Shown here: piece by piece, positions 23,511 through 35,450 of the stretch
How positions within the stretch are numbered: position 1 is the stretch's first letter
How the letters are laid out: each line of letters starts with the position of its first letter
Origin: Carposina sasakii
Taxonomy: Eukaryota; Arthropoda; Insecta; Lepidoptera; Carposinidae
Direction: 5' to 3'
NCBI GenBank assembly: GCA_014607495.2
Contig: CP053175.1
Location: 496,001-560,000, forward strand
DNA: 64,000 nucleotides
Position numbers and translations under genes: made by a program
The notes under the pieces: generated by a model
What the model was told of the DNA's origin: nothing
Databases searched by the model: none
Seen by the model: only the letters and a program-made list of their open reading frames with translations

Positions 23511-23660
23511 TGGGATTCGGCGGGAAAAGCTGGAAGGGTGCAGGTGTAATTTTCTCGTGAAATAAAAAAATATTTGTAAATGGCTTGCATGTGTCCGTAA
23601 AGTGATGTTTTCTGGTAGATAAGTTATATTTTGATTACTTGTGATGTGAACACAGAACAC
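23511..23660 (-). pseudogene. Orphan THAP-domain fragment
   Basis: Minus strand contains a decayed THAP C-terminal part (FTRKITPAPFQLFPPNP in one frame), preceded by text matching the THAP fragments at 32.3 and 36.0 kb. It is close to but separate from the fuller THAP relic at 25.4-25.75 kb. No zinc-finger gene follows it. Confidence 0.55.
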
Positions 23661-24302
23661 AATCACTCCTAGCGGAATGTGAATCTGAATCACAAACTAT
23701 ATAGAGATACTACGTATCAGACGACCATCCCCCGTACTAAGAAATTAGCCCATATAGCCTCTAGGCATTGAGTAGAGAATGATAAAGTTTTGATAATGAC
23801 AGTAGTTTTTTAATGCATGATAGTAGACGTGGTAGGTCAACGGCATGGGATATTGTAATTTGCCACCTCGGAGCAGCAGCGGCTAGCCCTACCTTTCAGG
23901 TTACCCTTTAAAGGTAAACTCTAGGAAATTTCCAAAATATCATTGCTGTGTAATAAAAGACACATTTCACTTATTAATTCTTTTATTTTTTAATTTACTT
24001 CTATATATTTTTAATTTTTTCAATCAAATAGGTCGTCGAAAAAATCGACTATATCGGCTGTGTTTTGCGTTGTTCAGCTGACAATGCTTCCATCTGTATA
24101 ATGATTAATGACCTAAAAGAAAATAGAAATAAAATTATTCGAACATTTACACATTTATGACACAATCAAACCAAAGAAGTAATTTGTAAGTAAAATGCTT
24201 ACCAAATTCAGTGGTATAACATAATGCAGCGGCTACTGTCTTACTAAATACCAGAGCGCAGTTTTTGACCTAAAAAAAATCAAACTATATATATATTATA
24301 TT

Positions 24303-24560
24303 AGTCAGGTCTATATCTTTCCATTCTTAACCAAAATGGCCAAGAGAGAATAGGACAGGTAGGACTAATTTTAAGTTTAGGTTTAAGTGTGACTACCAGA
24401 ATAGACCATATTATGTCAGAAGATTTATGTTTTTTTTAATATCTCATTATGGTCGATTCTGACCGTCACTCTTAAACCTAAAATTAGTCCAACCTACCCC
24501 TTTCTCTCTCAGCCATTCATGTTAAGAACGGAGAGGGATAGACCTATGATTAAATTTACG
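24303..24560. mobile_element. Foldback MITE inside the THAP relic intron
   Basis: Two arms are inverted copies (CTAATTTTAAGTTTAGGTTT at left, AAACCTAAAATTAGTCC at right; also CTATATCTTTCCATTCTTAA against GAACGGAGAGGGATAG). Confidence 0.6.
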
Positions 24561-24710
24561 TTTGAGTGAGACGGTCAGGATCAACCATATTATCAGTTTC
24601 CTGCCCTTATCTTATTATTATAAAATGTATAGGTATTTTTGACTTGACATTTTAATGAGTAAATAAACAATAATGTAAAATTATTAATAAAGAAAATGGA
24701 AAAAATTATT

Positions 24711-24782
24711 CACCCGAGTGGGAATTGAACCCACGACTGCTGCAAAACGTGCCAGCCGCTACAACCACTAAGCCACCGGGTC
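24711..24782 (-). other. tRNA-like module followed by a T6 run
   Basis: 72 nt that fold roughly as a tRNA on the minus strand. The acceptor stem pairs 6 of 7 (GACCCGG with TCGGGTG). The T arm is perfect (GTGGG-TTCAATT-CCCAC). The D arm and a 4-bp anticodon stem are imperfect, and the loop reads CACGTTT. TTTTTT follows 6 bases after the end. Probably a tRNA-derived repeat or pseudogene rather than a working tRNA-Thr, because the anticodon arm is irregular. Relatives at 33.24 and 45.93 kb. Confidence 0.55.
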
Positions 24783-25750
24783 AATCAATGTAAGCAAAGA
24801 ATTTACAGTATTTTGATTTTGTACAAATTATTTGTAAAGCTATTTTTGGTGTTATGTCTTTATTTGCAAGAAATATTGAAAAAATCGGTATCAAACATGT
24901 GAGCTTTGGTACTTATACACATTGCTTTTACATGCATTCACTACTTACTTTGAGTCATATCTGACTGTATGCACAAGTCTGGTACTATAATTTGCTCAAC
25001 AGCGCAGGATGTAGATGGTTGAGGACTTAACTTTGACACCAAGATATTCCCCACATTAGAGGAAGTGGATGGCATGATCTCTGCAATAACAAGTAATTTA
25101 TTCATATTGTTGTTGATTCTAACTTTTCCAGGGTTCATTCAGGTAGACTTCAATGAGTAATTTATTAATTTTGGAACTAGTAGGTTTATTTATATTTATA
25201 TGTATAGAATGTACAATAATGCGATACAATTCTTGAGATAAAATGTATGTAAAATTATCAAAAATAGTGAGGGTCCGATGTCCGAGCGGTCGCCTTTATA
25301 GATTGTAGCAGCACCTCCTTGCGGCCATCGGTGATCATCTTTTTCTATTAGTGGGGCTTCGTTAACAGCTAGTTGTTCATGTGGTAGATGCCAGAGGGCG
25401 TTCTTAACATCATACATAATGGAAACATTCTTTTAATGTATGAAATGAACGTGTTTACTTAACCTAAATGTTTTTTCTGGGATTCGGCGATATTTTCTGG
25501 AAAAGCTGGAACGGTCTTCGTGCAGGTGTAATTTTCTCGCTGTTTGGGTTGTGATAAATTTTTGTTCAAAATGTTTGTGGCAAACATATAACTTGCTGAT
25601 TTCCACCTTGTTTATTTGTTGTATGATCACAATGGGCACGAAGACACAATAAATTTTGAGTCCTATCTCACTTCGGAAAGCTATGTAGAATGACGTCCTT
25701 GCCTACTTTCACAATTTCTAACACAGCACTTAGAAAACATTATTGTATAA

Positions 25751-26034
25751 TGTAAAAGAAACCATATATAGCAGCTTTGACTCGTATAGCAGCAATTTGA
25801 GGATAATCTACGGAAAATAAATCGACGCAACGGTTCACTCGTCGAGTAAGTATATTCTTTGCTCGTCAAGTACTATACCACAGACTAAGTAGAGATGGTG
25901 CTCAAACTGGTCAAAGAGAATGAATGGTAACATGTCCAAATGAAATAATATCATTCTCTAGTGTTTATAGTTCATTCTTTGATCCATAGACATAAGTGCA
26001 AGTTTTTTAGTGTGAAGATTTCATGCCATGATCT
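25751..26034. other. Spacer between the THAP relic and the first ZAD gene module
   Basis: Divergent intergenic DNA between the THAP start codon (minus) and the first zinc-finger upstream module (plus). Nothing else recognised. Confidence 0.4.
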
Positions 26035-26292
26035 GAATCTAGTGCGTGTGCATGGTATTATACGCAGGTAAGCTGAGTAAAACTTTAGCCGGAATACGAT
26101 CTCTTCATGGGCCCATATAAGTTGTTTCTGCAATTATTTTTCATTTTAACTAATTTTACACTTGTTCTTGAGGATTTTCCCGACGTTTCCATTCATCATC
26201 ATCATTATCATCCATCATGAATTCAGAAATCATTTACTAAAGACAATGGCTGTATGGGCTTAGTTCCCCTTGCCTTTCCTTCGGGATAAACT
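26035..26292 (+). promoter_or_regulatory. Shared upstream module of ZAD gene 1
   Basis: Contains, in order, GGTAAGCTGAGTAAAACTTT, CGGAATACGATCTCTTCATG, TAAGTTGTTTCTGCAATT, TTGAGGATTTTCCCGACGTT and the motif GGCTGTATGGGCTTAGTTCC followed by CCTTGCCTTTCCTTCGGG (26248-26285). The last motif is repeated at 26376-26412. The same blocks in the same order precede the other three ZAD genes. A promoter role is inferred from position and conservation; a repeat origin is the alternative. Confidence 0.55.
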
Positions 26293-26723
26293 AAATCAGG
26301 GATTTGGTATCTCCTCTATGAACTAAATAAACAAAAAAAAAAGTAAACTAAACTAAACTGTTGCTTAAAGACAATGGCTGTATGGGCTTAGTTCCCCTTG
26401 CCTTTCCTTCGGGATAAAACTAAATATAAAAAAATATACTAATTCGTCCAAGTACTAAACTGTTGCTTGTGTTAGTCCTTAATTTAAGTTTGGAAATTAG
26501 TTATTTATTTCCATTTATTCCATATTTCCTTGTCTACTATTATTATAAGAACATAATATAGTAATTTGGGGTACCTCACTAACCAAGAAAAATTTCAGAT
26601 TTCGTCATAATAATTATTTATCTAAAAGTTTTCAAATTCATTCTGATATTTTTAAGATATTATTCTCCTCTATAATAGCCTATTATTATTAAGAGGTATT
26701 TCTCATATTTTTCCGGCTTAATA

Positions 26724-28292
26724 ATGTCAACATTTTATAATGTTCTGCACAAAGCCCTAGGCAAAAGAGATGATTATTGTAATCTTTGTTTTAAAACCAT
26801 TGAGGGTGAGCAATTAAATTTTGTTGATGTTATTGTTTCAAATGATAATCAAACAATAAAGGATTTATTACTCGATGTATTGGGAAACAACGTAAGTATA
26901 ATTTTACTAAGGAGTTTTGTTCAATCACTAACAGACTTGTAATAGTTTTAATAATTTAAATAAACCTTACCAATGCCTTACTAAGTATATAATTTTTTTT
27001 TTCAGATTATAAACAGTTTATCAACAAGTGAAATAATATGTATATCCTGTTTCAAATCAGCCCTAAACTGCCAAAGCTTTATAAAAATGTGCAAACTGTA
27101 TTCAGAGCAGATTTGTGAGGTGTATAAGACCCTAAACTTAGCTGTAACTCAAATAGATCCCAGTGACTTGTTGGAAGTGAAATCGATATTTATTGGTATT
27201 AATGATGAGAATAGTGTTATCAAACAATACTATGATGTCCAGCGTTCAGTTAAAAACCGTCTTTCAGCCATCAAAAGGTATTGTATGCTTGCCAAGATAA
27301 AGCCACCAAAAATTAATGAAGAGATTTTGGAATCAAATGAGTATAGTGATGAAATAAATAAGAAATCACACACAAAAAGTGCAAAAGGTAAACAGAGGTT
27401 ACAACATGTTGATTCCCACATATCAATTCCTCTGAGAGACATGCTTCATGACCCCACACAAAAGGATAGTTTTGCCTGTAAAATATGTCACAAAACCTGC
27501 AAAACGGCCCAGTTAGTCAAACACCATTATCTGCGTATGCATATCCCTAAAACATTTGAGTGTAATATGTGCAGTAGCACCTTTACCTCATCAACCTTTT
27601 TGCAGCTTCATATTAGACAAAATCATGGAAAAACCATCTGTTCAAAATGTGGAGAGGTTTGTAAAAATGTAAAAGCTTTGAGAAATCATGATTTGGTTCA
27701 CTCAGGGAAGTTAGTCTGCCCATCTTGTTGTAAACAATTCAGGAGTGAGGAGGGTCTATTCCATCACATAAAGAATAAAAACTGTCAGCTAATATCTGCC
27801 AAAGCAGATAACGAGAGCAATAACATATACTCATGCTATATCTGTTCAGAAACTTTTACGGACAAGGAAATTTTGCTATCGCACATGAAATTCAATCACA
27901 TAAAAGATAAAGCACAGTACAGTTGCAAGTGGTGTGTGAAAAGGTTTGATAATCCCAGTGCATTGAAGGTGCATGTCCTAAAACATACAAAGGAAAAGAA
28001 TTACACATGTGATGTATGTGGTGGGAGGTTTATAAACAAGTCTTCACTGGTGCACCACACACGTATACACACAGGAGAAAAGCCCTTCCAGTGTGAATAT
28101 TGTGACCAAACTTTCCTCTCCAAATCCAGACGTCTGGACCATGTCAAAAGACATCATTGGAAGTTGACCAGGGAATGTGATATTTGTCACCGTGTATTTA
28201 AAGATCCTTTCAAATTTAAAAAACATAGGTTAAACCATTTTGATCCTAATAATAAGCTTTATGTAGAATCTTTAGTTGTTCCAAATACCTAA
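26724..28292 (+). CDS. ZAD + C2H2 zinc-finger protein 1
   Basis: Probable nuclear DNA-binding transcription factor of the insect ZAD-ZNF family. Exons are 26724-26891 and 27006-28292, intron phase 0, 484 aa. The ZAD domain is split by the intron: CNLC in exon 1 and CISC in exon 2, as usual for the family. About nine C2H2 fingers follow (KICHKTCKTAQLVKHHYLRMH first, DICHRVFKDPFKFKKHRLNH last). Only the finger 7-8 linker is the canonical HTGEKPF. The protein ends in DPNNKLYVESLVV, a tail shared by the cluster. The ATG is the first in frame and sits just before the ZAD. No target can be named; the closest relative in sequence and layout is the gene at 32.8 kb. Confidence 0.9.
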
Positions 28293-28359
28293 TGTATTTG
28301 TGTTTGTGTACAGGAGAATATATAAAGTTAATTCTGAAGTAACATTATAATAAGCTAAG

Positions 28360-28365
28360 AATAAA
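28360..28365 (+). terminator. Polyadenylation signal, ZAD gene 1
   Basis: AATAAA 68 bases after the stop codon, just before an RTE tail insertion at 28376. Confidence 0.5.
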
Positions 28366-28375
28366 CTTCAAACAG

Positions 28376-28620
28376 GCCACTTAATGCGGGATAGACAGGG
28401 AAAATGGAGCAAGACAGTCACAGACTGGTACCCGAGAGAAGGGAAAATAAGTCATGGAAGACAACACATCAGATGGGAGGATGATTTGAAACTAACGGCG
28501 GGAACCCTCTGGAGAAGGGTTGCCCAAGATAGGCAACAGTGGAAATTGTTGGAGGAGGCCTATGCCATGAGGCACACCAGTTTAAGAGACATTCTATAAC
28601 CAAGGGAAGTAAAGGATGAT
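28376..28620 (+). mobile_element. RTE-like LINE 3' fragment
   Basis: Encodes MRDRQGKWSKTVTDWYPRE, RWEDDLKLTAGTLW and EEAYAMRHTSLRDIL, a standard LINE C-terminal tail. Inserted just beyond the 3' end of ZAD gene 1. Confidence 0.7.
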
Positions 28621-29438
28621 GCAAGAGATTGTATGAAATCTGGTACCCGCTCCAATAGTGATGTGTGATATATCATTGAAAAGGTATTATCTTATAGAAT
28701 ATAAGAATAAGTATGGCGCCTGTCTTGATTTGTAGTCAGATCTGATTGCCAGCCTAATATAATATCAGGGTAATATGGATTTTCCTTTAATAAAAAATGA
28801 AAATAAACCTTAAGAAAATGAAATAAAATACGATTATGATTTCCTTTGTACGTTTCCTTTTTACCATTGATTATGTACAAAAGAAGCAACAGCCGCAACG
28901 AAGCTTAATAAGTAAGTTTACAATATGCAATGATTACAAATGAAATAAAATGCTTTCAATATGAAACAAAACAAATGAAAACGAAATAATTAATGATAAC
29001 AAAATGAAATAAAATATTACAGAGTGCTCATCTAGTAAGACATCATTAAGTGAATAAGGCAGGGGCTACAAATCCCTCGTGCCTGGCGTATCCTAGGTAC
29101 CAACACGATGGACACGATGTGAGCACAGGTACCTATGCAGTACGTCGCCCAGTCAGGCATGGTTATACAGTAGTTAATTCAGAGATGGTATTGTTATTAT
29201 TGTTGATTAAAATGTAACAATAATATATTCTTGCTCGAATATGTCGAGATTGGTCATACGTAAACCGCGCATGAGCGACAGAATTTTAATTTATACCATA
29301 GTCAGGCAAATCTTCAAGTGCATTTTGTACTATAAATCTCTATTGTGTATATTCCATTCTGTAGATGCTCACTGCAGTAAGATCTACGCGACAGCTTTAT
29401 TTGGATATGTCCCTAACGCCAATAAAATAACTGTGCCT
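28621..29438. other. Intergenic, nothing recognised
   Basis: AT-rich. 28.93-29.02 kb is low-complexity (repeated AATGAAAT words). Confidence 0.45.
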
Positions 29439-29439
29439 T

Positions 29440-30954
29440 CTTCAGTGTATCTTGGGAATTCTACATCGATTAGCTTCTAACCTCACAAAATCAGCTCTTC
29501 TTTGATTTAATCTTTTCCTTTCGACATAATTATATAAAATATTAGGCGTATCTAACTTCAATCTTATTTGTTCTATAATCATATCGGCGTATTGGTTGTC
29601 TACGATTGGTTGATGGAAATGGTTCAAAATAGCGGCAGTGTAATTTTCTTGTGAAAATCATTGAACATACTTCGCAATGCCTTATTGAAATATGTCTTGT
29701 GCGTAACAGTGAAATCTCGCTTGAATCTGCCGTTAACCACTTCCACTACCCACCGGCACATGGTAACCATTCGAGATTCGTTAGCTTGTTCGGTAGTCAG
29801 TTGAGATTCTGCTCTGTCCTTTGATGGTGGAACATGGTATTCATAGCCACAAGCTTCTATGTTACCAAGGCTATCTCTAAATCCGCGATCCAATAGTAAA
29901 TACATCGTTAGTCGGTTCCAACAAAATACGAATCGGATTTTCATTGTTGTTCATAATGCTGCTCATGTAATGTTAGCATCTGTCAATTCTGTGGCTGCGT
30001 ATGGTCCCTTTACATCAATGATGTACACCCATCTGTGCATACTATCAAGAAAGGCTTTAACAGATTTTGAAACTTGTGTAAGCTATATGACTGTCGCTGA
30101 AACAGGAAGTTGGCACTTTTATGAATATAAATGTATGTTCCGTCGCATATTATAATTGCTCTTCGAGTTTTCATCGTCTCCATATATTGCTCTTGGTATA
30201 GTAAGGTTCCTTTCTTTGATGTTATTTCTTGTAACGTGGTCCATTCCTAGATGAAGAACTACATATTCCTCGGTAAGACAATCTCGTGCTGACTTTTTGA
30301 TGATTAGCCGCTCTAGGTTTTGTCTTGTCATATTAAATAAACGTGTGCAAGTCCTTTGATTGGAATCACCGGTTCGCAGTTTTGTCCAGATATATACCCA
30401 GTGCAGTTCTAGGATTTCTGCATCCTTGGATTAGTGAGGGTGTTTGCTCTAATATGGAATCGAATTGTTCGTTATTTCGTCCAAGGGTCCAAAAATGCAT
30501 CTCTTCATCGGATAACGCAACCTCTGGCATTAAAATCCAACCTAGAACCGTGTTGCAAAGCATTTCTCATCATGTCACAAATGTGACTAAACTGCGCTGC
30601 ATTAAAGTCATGAGTCACGAGACAATTCTGGGGTAGTTCAGCCCAATTATTATTTTGGAGGTGCTCTTGACACACTCTTGCACCGTCGGGAATGTAAATC
30701 CTATACTCACAAAATGTATGTATCTTTACAACTTTCGGGATCCTGTAACGAGTTGTGTTTAGACAGTTGTGAAATATACAGTGCCTCGGTGTGTTTGGTG
30801 CTCTTGAATACTCGGGAACATGAATAGCATCCACATTTTGTTGTTGTGGTTCCTGGGGTACTTCTTGTCGATAGGAGGCGGTCAATGATAGAGAGAATTT
30901 TCAGCCCTTTGGCCACTATCGATGGCAGTAACTTCGCGTATTGTCAAATACTAC
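29440..30954 (-). pseudogene. DDE_Tnp_4 (Harbinger/ISL2EU-like) transposase relic
   Basis: The reverse strand encodes a broken transposase. The N-terminal Cys/His module (CIFHNCLNTTRYRIP, RVCQEHL) spans about 30.5-30.8 kb. A middle region has SLIQGCRNPRTALGIYL, EYVVLHLGMDHVTR and RNLTIPRAIYG. The DDE core holds DRGFRDSLGNIEACGY and CRWVVEVVNGRFKRDF, followed by YTAAILNHFHQPI. At least three frameshifts separate these segments, so no full protein can be made. A candidate acceptor lies at about 30.95 kb. Terminal repeats were not found. Decay suggests an old insertion between ZAD genes 1 and 2. Confidence 0.75.
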
Positions 30955-32317
30955 CTGAAGCAATAAACAATATATTTAGTCCAACCGGTTCACCTCTTAA
31001 AATAGCCAATACGTAAACATAAAAATAACAATAGTCAAAATAATGGGTATATAGTTAAGCATAAAATGACCACGTGCGTGTTTACGCAACGAGTAAGTGA
31101 ATAAATGATTAGTTAGTGTAATCAATCATAAATGATAACATATGACCCAACCATTTAGACCTAAGGTACCTTTTAATTGTAATTAAAATATGATCTTACC
31201 TCCAAGACTTTCCATTGTCTTGAATATAAGCTGCTAATTCTGGTTGTAGTCCTTGGGAGATCATCAGTCAGAAGACTGACGCTGATATCTTCCGCGGTAG
31301 AACCCTCTAGGCCTGGACATATCAGCAACAGTTGCGAGCAGGTTCCATTTTTTTCACAGTAGTTCGAAAAGCACTTCACAGTTCGTTAGAAGTATCACCA
31401 TAGTCCAAGAGAAAGCCGGGGTCAACGCTAAAGAAACGGTTATCGGCAGTCCAAAAACAATGCTATGGTCGTAAATAGTCGCTGATATTTTACGGGAAGA
31501 CGGGGAAGCGCAGTCACACACACAATACAAACACGACTGAAGCTATCCGTTGCGTCGGTCGACACTTGCGCGTGCGCTCGGTCTTCCCCCGTCCCCCGCC
31601 GCTGGTACCCTGCACCGCCTTCCCGGGCAGGTAAGGAAATTGATTCATAACTCCTATTGATGTACAAAAGGGTAGTGAATTATTAATAATAAAAACGTTA
31701 TTCTATTCTTGCTACAACTGGCATGTTATAGTACCTGTTATTTCTGAACGGACTAAGATTTGGAACTAGTGGCCATAATAATTATTGTAAGGCTCACAAA
31801 GAGCTATCCAATGACGTACTACACTAAGCTATTGGTGGTGGGTACCAAGATTTTGCATCATCCTTTGTTAATGTGAAATATGTTGTACTCTTCGACTGGA
31901 AATAAAGGGCTTAATATTATTATTATAAGAATAAACTTCACAGATCAATGTTTGTTTACTTAAATATGATTTTGGAATCCTTATCCTTATAGACTTAGGT
32001 AGCTAGGTCCCCACCAGTACCCTCTGAAAGAAATGTTTGTACATTGAGTGCCCTGTCTGTGAATGGGATGTGCGGTGCAAAGATCACGGAGCCAAAATGC
32101 AGTTGTAATGGTTATACTAGTCAAAGGATGTAGCTACTATAATGAATTGTATAGTGATGTCATATACGTAAACACGATAAATAATTATAATGGATATGTA
32201 CATAATTATATTAAAAAAATTACGCGACAGCTTTGGCTGTTTGGTAGCCAGCCACCTGTGCTTTTTCATTTTTTCGATTGCTTTAAGAAAAAGAATGACA
32301 ACCAAACAAAACAAATA
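30955..32317. other. Intergenic with a CpG-rich patch
   Basis: 31.48-31.64 kb is GC- and CpG-rich and contains CGGGCAG followed by GTAAGG, which looks like an unused or lost 5' exon donor on the plus strand. A minus-strand open frame at 31190-31379 ends at a plausible donor (GTAAGA) but matches nothing known. No gene is called. Confidence 0.4.
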
Positions 32318-32450
32318 GGATTCGGCGGGAAAAGCTGGAATGGAGCGGGTGTAATTTTCTTGTGAAAATCAAAATTTATTTGTAAATGGCTTGCACGTGT
32401 CCGTAAAGTGATATTTTCTGGTAGATAAATTATATTTTGTTTACTTGTGA
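32318..32450 (-). pseudogene. THAP fragment upstream of ZAD gene 2
   Basis: The minus strand reads SHLQINFDFHKK and ITPAPFQLFPPNP, recognisable as the second half of a THAP domain with lost cysteine. Directly joined to the shared upstream module, in divergent orientation to the zinc-finger gene. Confidence 0.55.
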
Positions 32451-32454
32451 TGTG

Positions 32455-32705
32455 AATCTAGTGCGTGTGCATAGTTTTATATGCAGGTAAGCTTAGTAAA
32501 ACTTTAGTCGGAATACGATCGCTTCATGGGCTCATGTAAGTTGTTTCTGCAATTCTGTTTGATCTTTACTAATTTTACACCCATTCTTGAGGATTTTCCC
32601 GACGTTTCCATTAATCATAATCAATATCATCTATCATTAATTCAGAAATCATTTACTAAAGACAATGGCTGTATGGGCTTAGTTACCCCTGGCTTTCCTT
32701 CGGAA
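32455..32705 (+). promoter_or_regulatory. Shared upstream module of ZAD gene 2
   Basis: Same ordered blocks as at 26.0 kb: GGTAAGCTTAGTAAAACTTT, CGGAATACGATCGCTTCATG, TTGAGGATTTTCCCGACGTT and the motif starting GGCTGTATGGGCTTAGTTAC at 32667, about 150 bases before the ATG. Confidence 0.55.
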
Positions 32706-32818
32706 AAAACAAATAAATAAAAAACAAACATTTTCGAAAAGCGGGATGTGAATATTTATATGATTTAAATTCAAATAAGATACATATAGTTAGATAAGTA
32801 AAAAATACGAATATATCG

Positions 32819-34653
32819 ATGTCCTCTATATACAGTACTTTGTATAAAGCTATACAGTGCTCTGAAGACTTCTGTAGCTTGTGTTTTAAAGATGTCGACA
32901 AAAATGAGAAACTATCTTTTTACGATGAAATTGCTTTAGATAATAACATTAAAAATTTAGTCTCAATACACAATGTATTGCTGGATGTTTTAGGGTCTAA
33001 TGTAAGTATCTGGTAGGGGAGTCGCAAAAAACGCTGGTTTCATTCAGTTAGTCTCATAGTTTTTCATATCATATATATAGAATATGTATAGAACGATAAG
33101 AGTGAAACTATAGATAGCATAGATAGATCACGGAGTAGCTAAGTAGCATAACCAGCTTGTAGCTTTATCAATAGTATCATAATGTACAATATTAATTTTT
33201 ACCCAATTAATTATAAATATTATTTAAAAAATGAAAAAAATGTTCACTGAAGTGAGATTTGAACTTACAACCTCTTCGCAAACCGTGCTTTCGCTCTAAC
33301 CAACTGAGCTATTAAATAATTATTGTTGATGCTTCAATCAACCTTAGTAGAAATTTAAAACAGTGTTTTCCTTTACAGATCCTGAATAATACAACAAGCA
33401 GTGCAGTGTGTGATTCTTGTATGAAATCTGCAGTTGAAAGTTTCAAGTTTATTGACAAATGTAAACAAAACTCTGAAAATTTGCTAAATGCACTGGAATT
33501 TGTAGATATTTCTTTTAAAAATGTTGATCATCTTGATGGTGTAAATACTTTATATACTGAACTAGACCTTCAAAGTAACATTAGCAAGCAATATTACGAT
33601 GTTCGTAGACCTGTCAAAAATTCTTATGCAGCTCTGAAAAGGTTCAATAGCATTAAAAAAATTAGTAATACACTATTTAAAATAAAAGATGAAAAAGTTG
33701 ATTTTAAAAATGATTCTTGCACAGAATCTGATTTATGTTATAGTACAAAAACAAAGAAAAGCAAGAAAAAAGATTGTAAGATTACATTTGACATTGCAAT
33801 TAAAGATGTAATGGTTGAAAATGCAGAAAATTATACTTGTAAAGTGTGTTTATCCAGCTTTGAGACAGCACACCGGTTAAAGTTTCATTATTTGAGAACT
33901 CACACACCTAAAACTATTAAATGTGAGAAGTGTTCCAGCAGATTCAGTTGTGAAGCTTTTCTAGAGTGGCACATGACTGAACGTCATGCTGATATAGTTT
34001 GTGAGGAATGTGGAGATGTACTTCCTAATAAAAGAGCTTTATACAATCACGAGCTCAGCCACCAAGGCAAACTCTCCTGTCCCACTTGTGGTAAACACTA
34101 TAAGAATTCCCAAACACTTAATTATCACATGAAGCTTGATGTATGCCAAGCAGGACCTAAGAGACGTGATGTAGAGAGAAAAAAGAAGCAAGTGGCATGC
34201 CCTTTCACTTGTAACTTGTGTGGAAATATCTTTGAAAGGCAATCATCTTTGCGTGCACATTTAAAATACATACATTCAGACTGCGACAAGCCTTTCACTT
34301 GTGAATGGTGCGATAAAAAGTTCCATATGAAAAGCACATTGGCCCAGCACATTTTGAAGCATACCAAGGAAAAGAAATTTCGATGTACAATTTGTGGAGG
34401 CACATTTGTCAGTAAGCTGTCACTAACATATCACATGAGGATACATACTGGTGAGAAACCATTCCAGTGTGAGTACTGTGACTTACGGTTCCTGTCCAGC
34501 TCTCGCAGAGCGGACCATACCCGCCACATGCATGAGAAAAAATCACAAGTATGCAGCATGTGTAAAAAAGAATTCAAATCAACAACTAAAATGAAGAAAC
34601 ACCAAGAAAGACATTTAAATCCAAAGAGTAAATTGTATATACTCAACACCTAA
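32819..34653 (+). CDS. ZAD + C2H2 zinc-finger protein 2
   Basis: Probable nuclear DNA-binding factor, paralogue of the gene at 26.7 kb. Exons are 32819-33001 and 33379-34653, phase-0 intron, 485 aa. ZAD cysteine pairs are CSLC (exon 1) and CDSC (exon 2). A shared QYYDVRRPVKN segment follows the ZAD (QYYDVQRSVKN in gene 1). About nine C2H2 fingers follow (KVCLSSFETAHRLKFHYLRTH first, SMCKKEFKSTTKMKKHQERH last), with finger 4 ending in Cys (C2HC type). HTGEKPF joins fingers 7 and 8. The C-terminus is LNPKSKLYILNT. The intron contains a tRNA-like module. Confidence 0.9.
33244..33316 (-). other. tRNA-like module in the ZAD gene 2 intron
   Basis: The minus strand reads TAGCTCAGTTGGTTAGAGCG (D-arm/A-box-like), GCACGGTTTGC and a B-box-like AAGTTCAAATCTC, then a T7 run. 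The acceptor stem does not pair. Related to 24711-24782 and 45930-45992. Confidence 0.5.
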
Positions 34654-34838
34654 TTATTGTAATTTTTTTATAAGATATTTTCTAGTTTTTAATACCATTA
34701 TATTAATTTCATAACCTATAAGTAGTAATGCTTCGGTGCTGTGTTCCGCATAACCTATAGAAATCTGCCCCACTGTCATGTAGCAAAATATTGATTTAAA
34801 TTATAAAAAATAATGCATTGAATGAACTCTTGTTATTA

Positions 34839-34844
34839 AATAAA
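34839..34844 (+). terminator. Polyadenylation signal, ZAD gene 2
   Basis: AATAAA 186 bases after the stop codon in AT-rich 3' UTR-like sequence. Confidence 0.45.
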
Positions 34845-34859
34845 GGTATCTAACCTGGG

Positions 34860-35450
34860 TATGTTTGTTAGCCCTTATTTTTATCCTATTATATTTGTCC
34901 TATATTATTTATAATGTCACGTCACGACGCCGAACAAGCAAGCTACATACTTATTATACTCTTTACATGGTGGGTGTTTACCTCAGTTTACGTGTGCCAG
35001 GTACATATTCAAATTCTATTTTTCTTCGTATTTTAAATATTGCCGCGGTTTTCTTGTGTCACCGCTTTTTTCAGTGTATCCCCAGTGTCTATACAGCCAT
35101 TATTTTTAGGAACGTCGGGATAATCCTTCAGAGTAAGTCTAAGGCCGCACTACGGTTTTTTCCCGCAAGCGGTCAACCGGAAAAAGATTAAAAAATGCGA
35201 ATATAAGTTCTATGGATCTCAAATTTCTTCCATTCACATTTTCACAAAATCAGGCTGTTAAAAATCGCAGCGGTTTAGCCGTAGTACAGCCTAAGCCTAA
35301 AGAAACACTCTTTATTTTCAGGGATTATTGAAAAATCAAAGAAAAATTTCCTCATTGGATAATCCTCAAATACCAGTGTATTGAATTAACCAAAATAAAA
35401 AAAAACTCAAAAAACCCTGATATTAAAGAGAAAAAACAACTTACCATCAT
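34860..35450. other. Intergenic, nothing recognised
   Basis: AT-rich spacer between ZAD genes 2 and 3. No feature called. Confidence 0.4.

Larger units (their letters stand above)
24020..25750 (-). pseudogene. THAP-domain, P-element-like (THAP9-type) gene relic
   Basis: On the minus strand an ATG at about 25745 opens MFSKCCVRNCESRQG, the first half of a THAP zinc-binding domain. The rest of the THAP (VEISKLYVCHKHFEQKFI) is present but only after two frameshifts (about 25.46-25.70 kb). Later exons are 24949-25080 (PSTSSNVGNILVSKLSPQ), 24203-24269 (KNCALVFSKTVAAALCY) and 24020-24112, which ends with TADIVDFFDDLFD and stop, a hallmark of P-element/THAP9 C-termini. Frameshifts and an in-frame TGA in the last exon mark it as dead. 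Exons keep GT-AG borders, so it decayed from an intron-bearing gene. The large middle part of the transposase is missing. Confidence 0.6.

Noticed and set aside
24711..24782. A functional tRNA-Thr (CGT) gene
   Set aside because: The anticodon stem has only four pairs and an over-long loop, and the D stem has a mismatch. Kept only as a tRNA-like module.
29624..29660. FHKKITLPLF similarity between the transposase relic and the THAP fragments
   Set aside because: It arises in a shifted frame of the transposase. The correct frame reads YTAAILNHFHQPI, so the likeness to the THAP fragments is chance.
31173..31667. Possible extra gene with CpG-rich 5' exon
   Set aside because: The two minus-strand open frames do not join in phase to the transposase relic or to each other and resemble nothing known. 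Reported only as a gap note.
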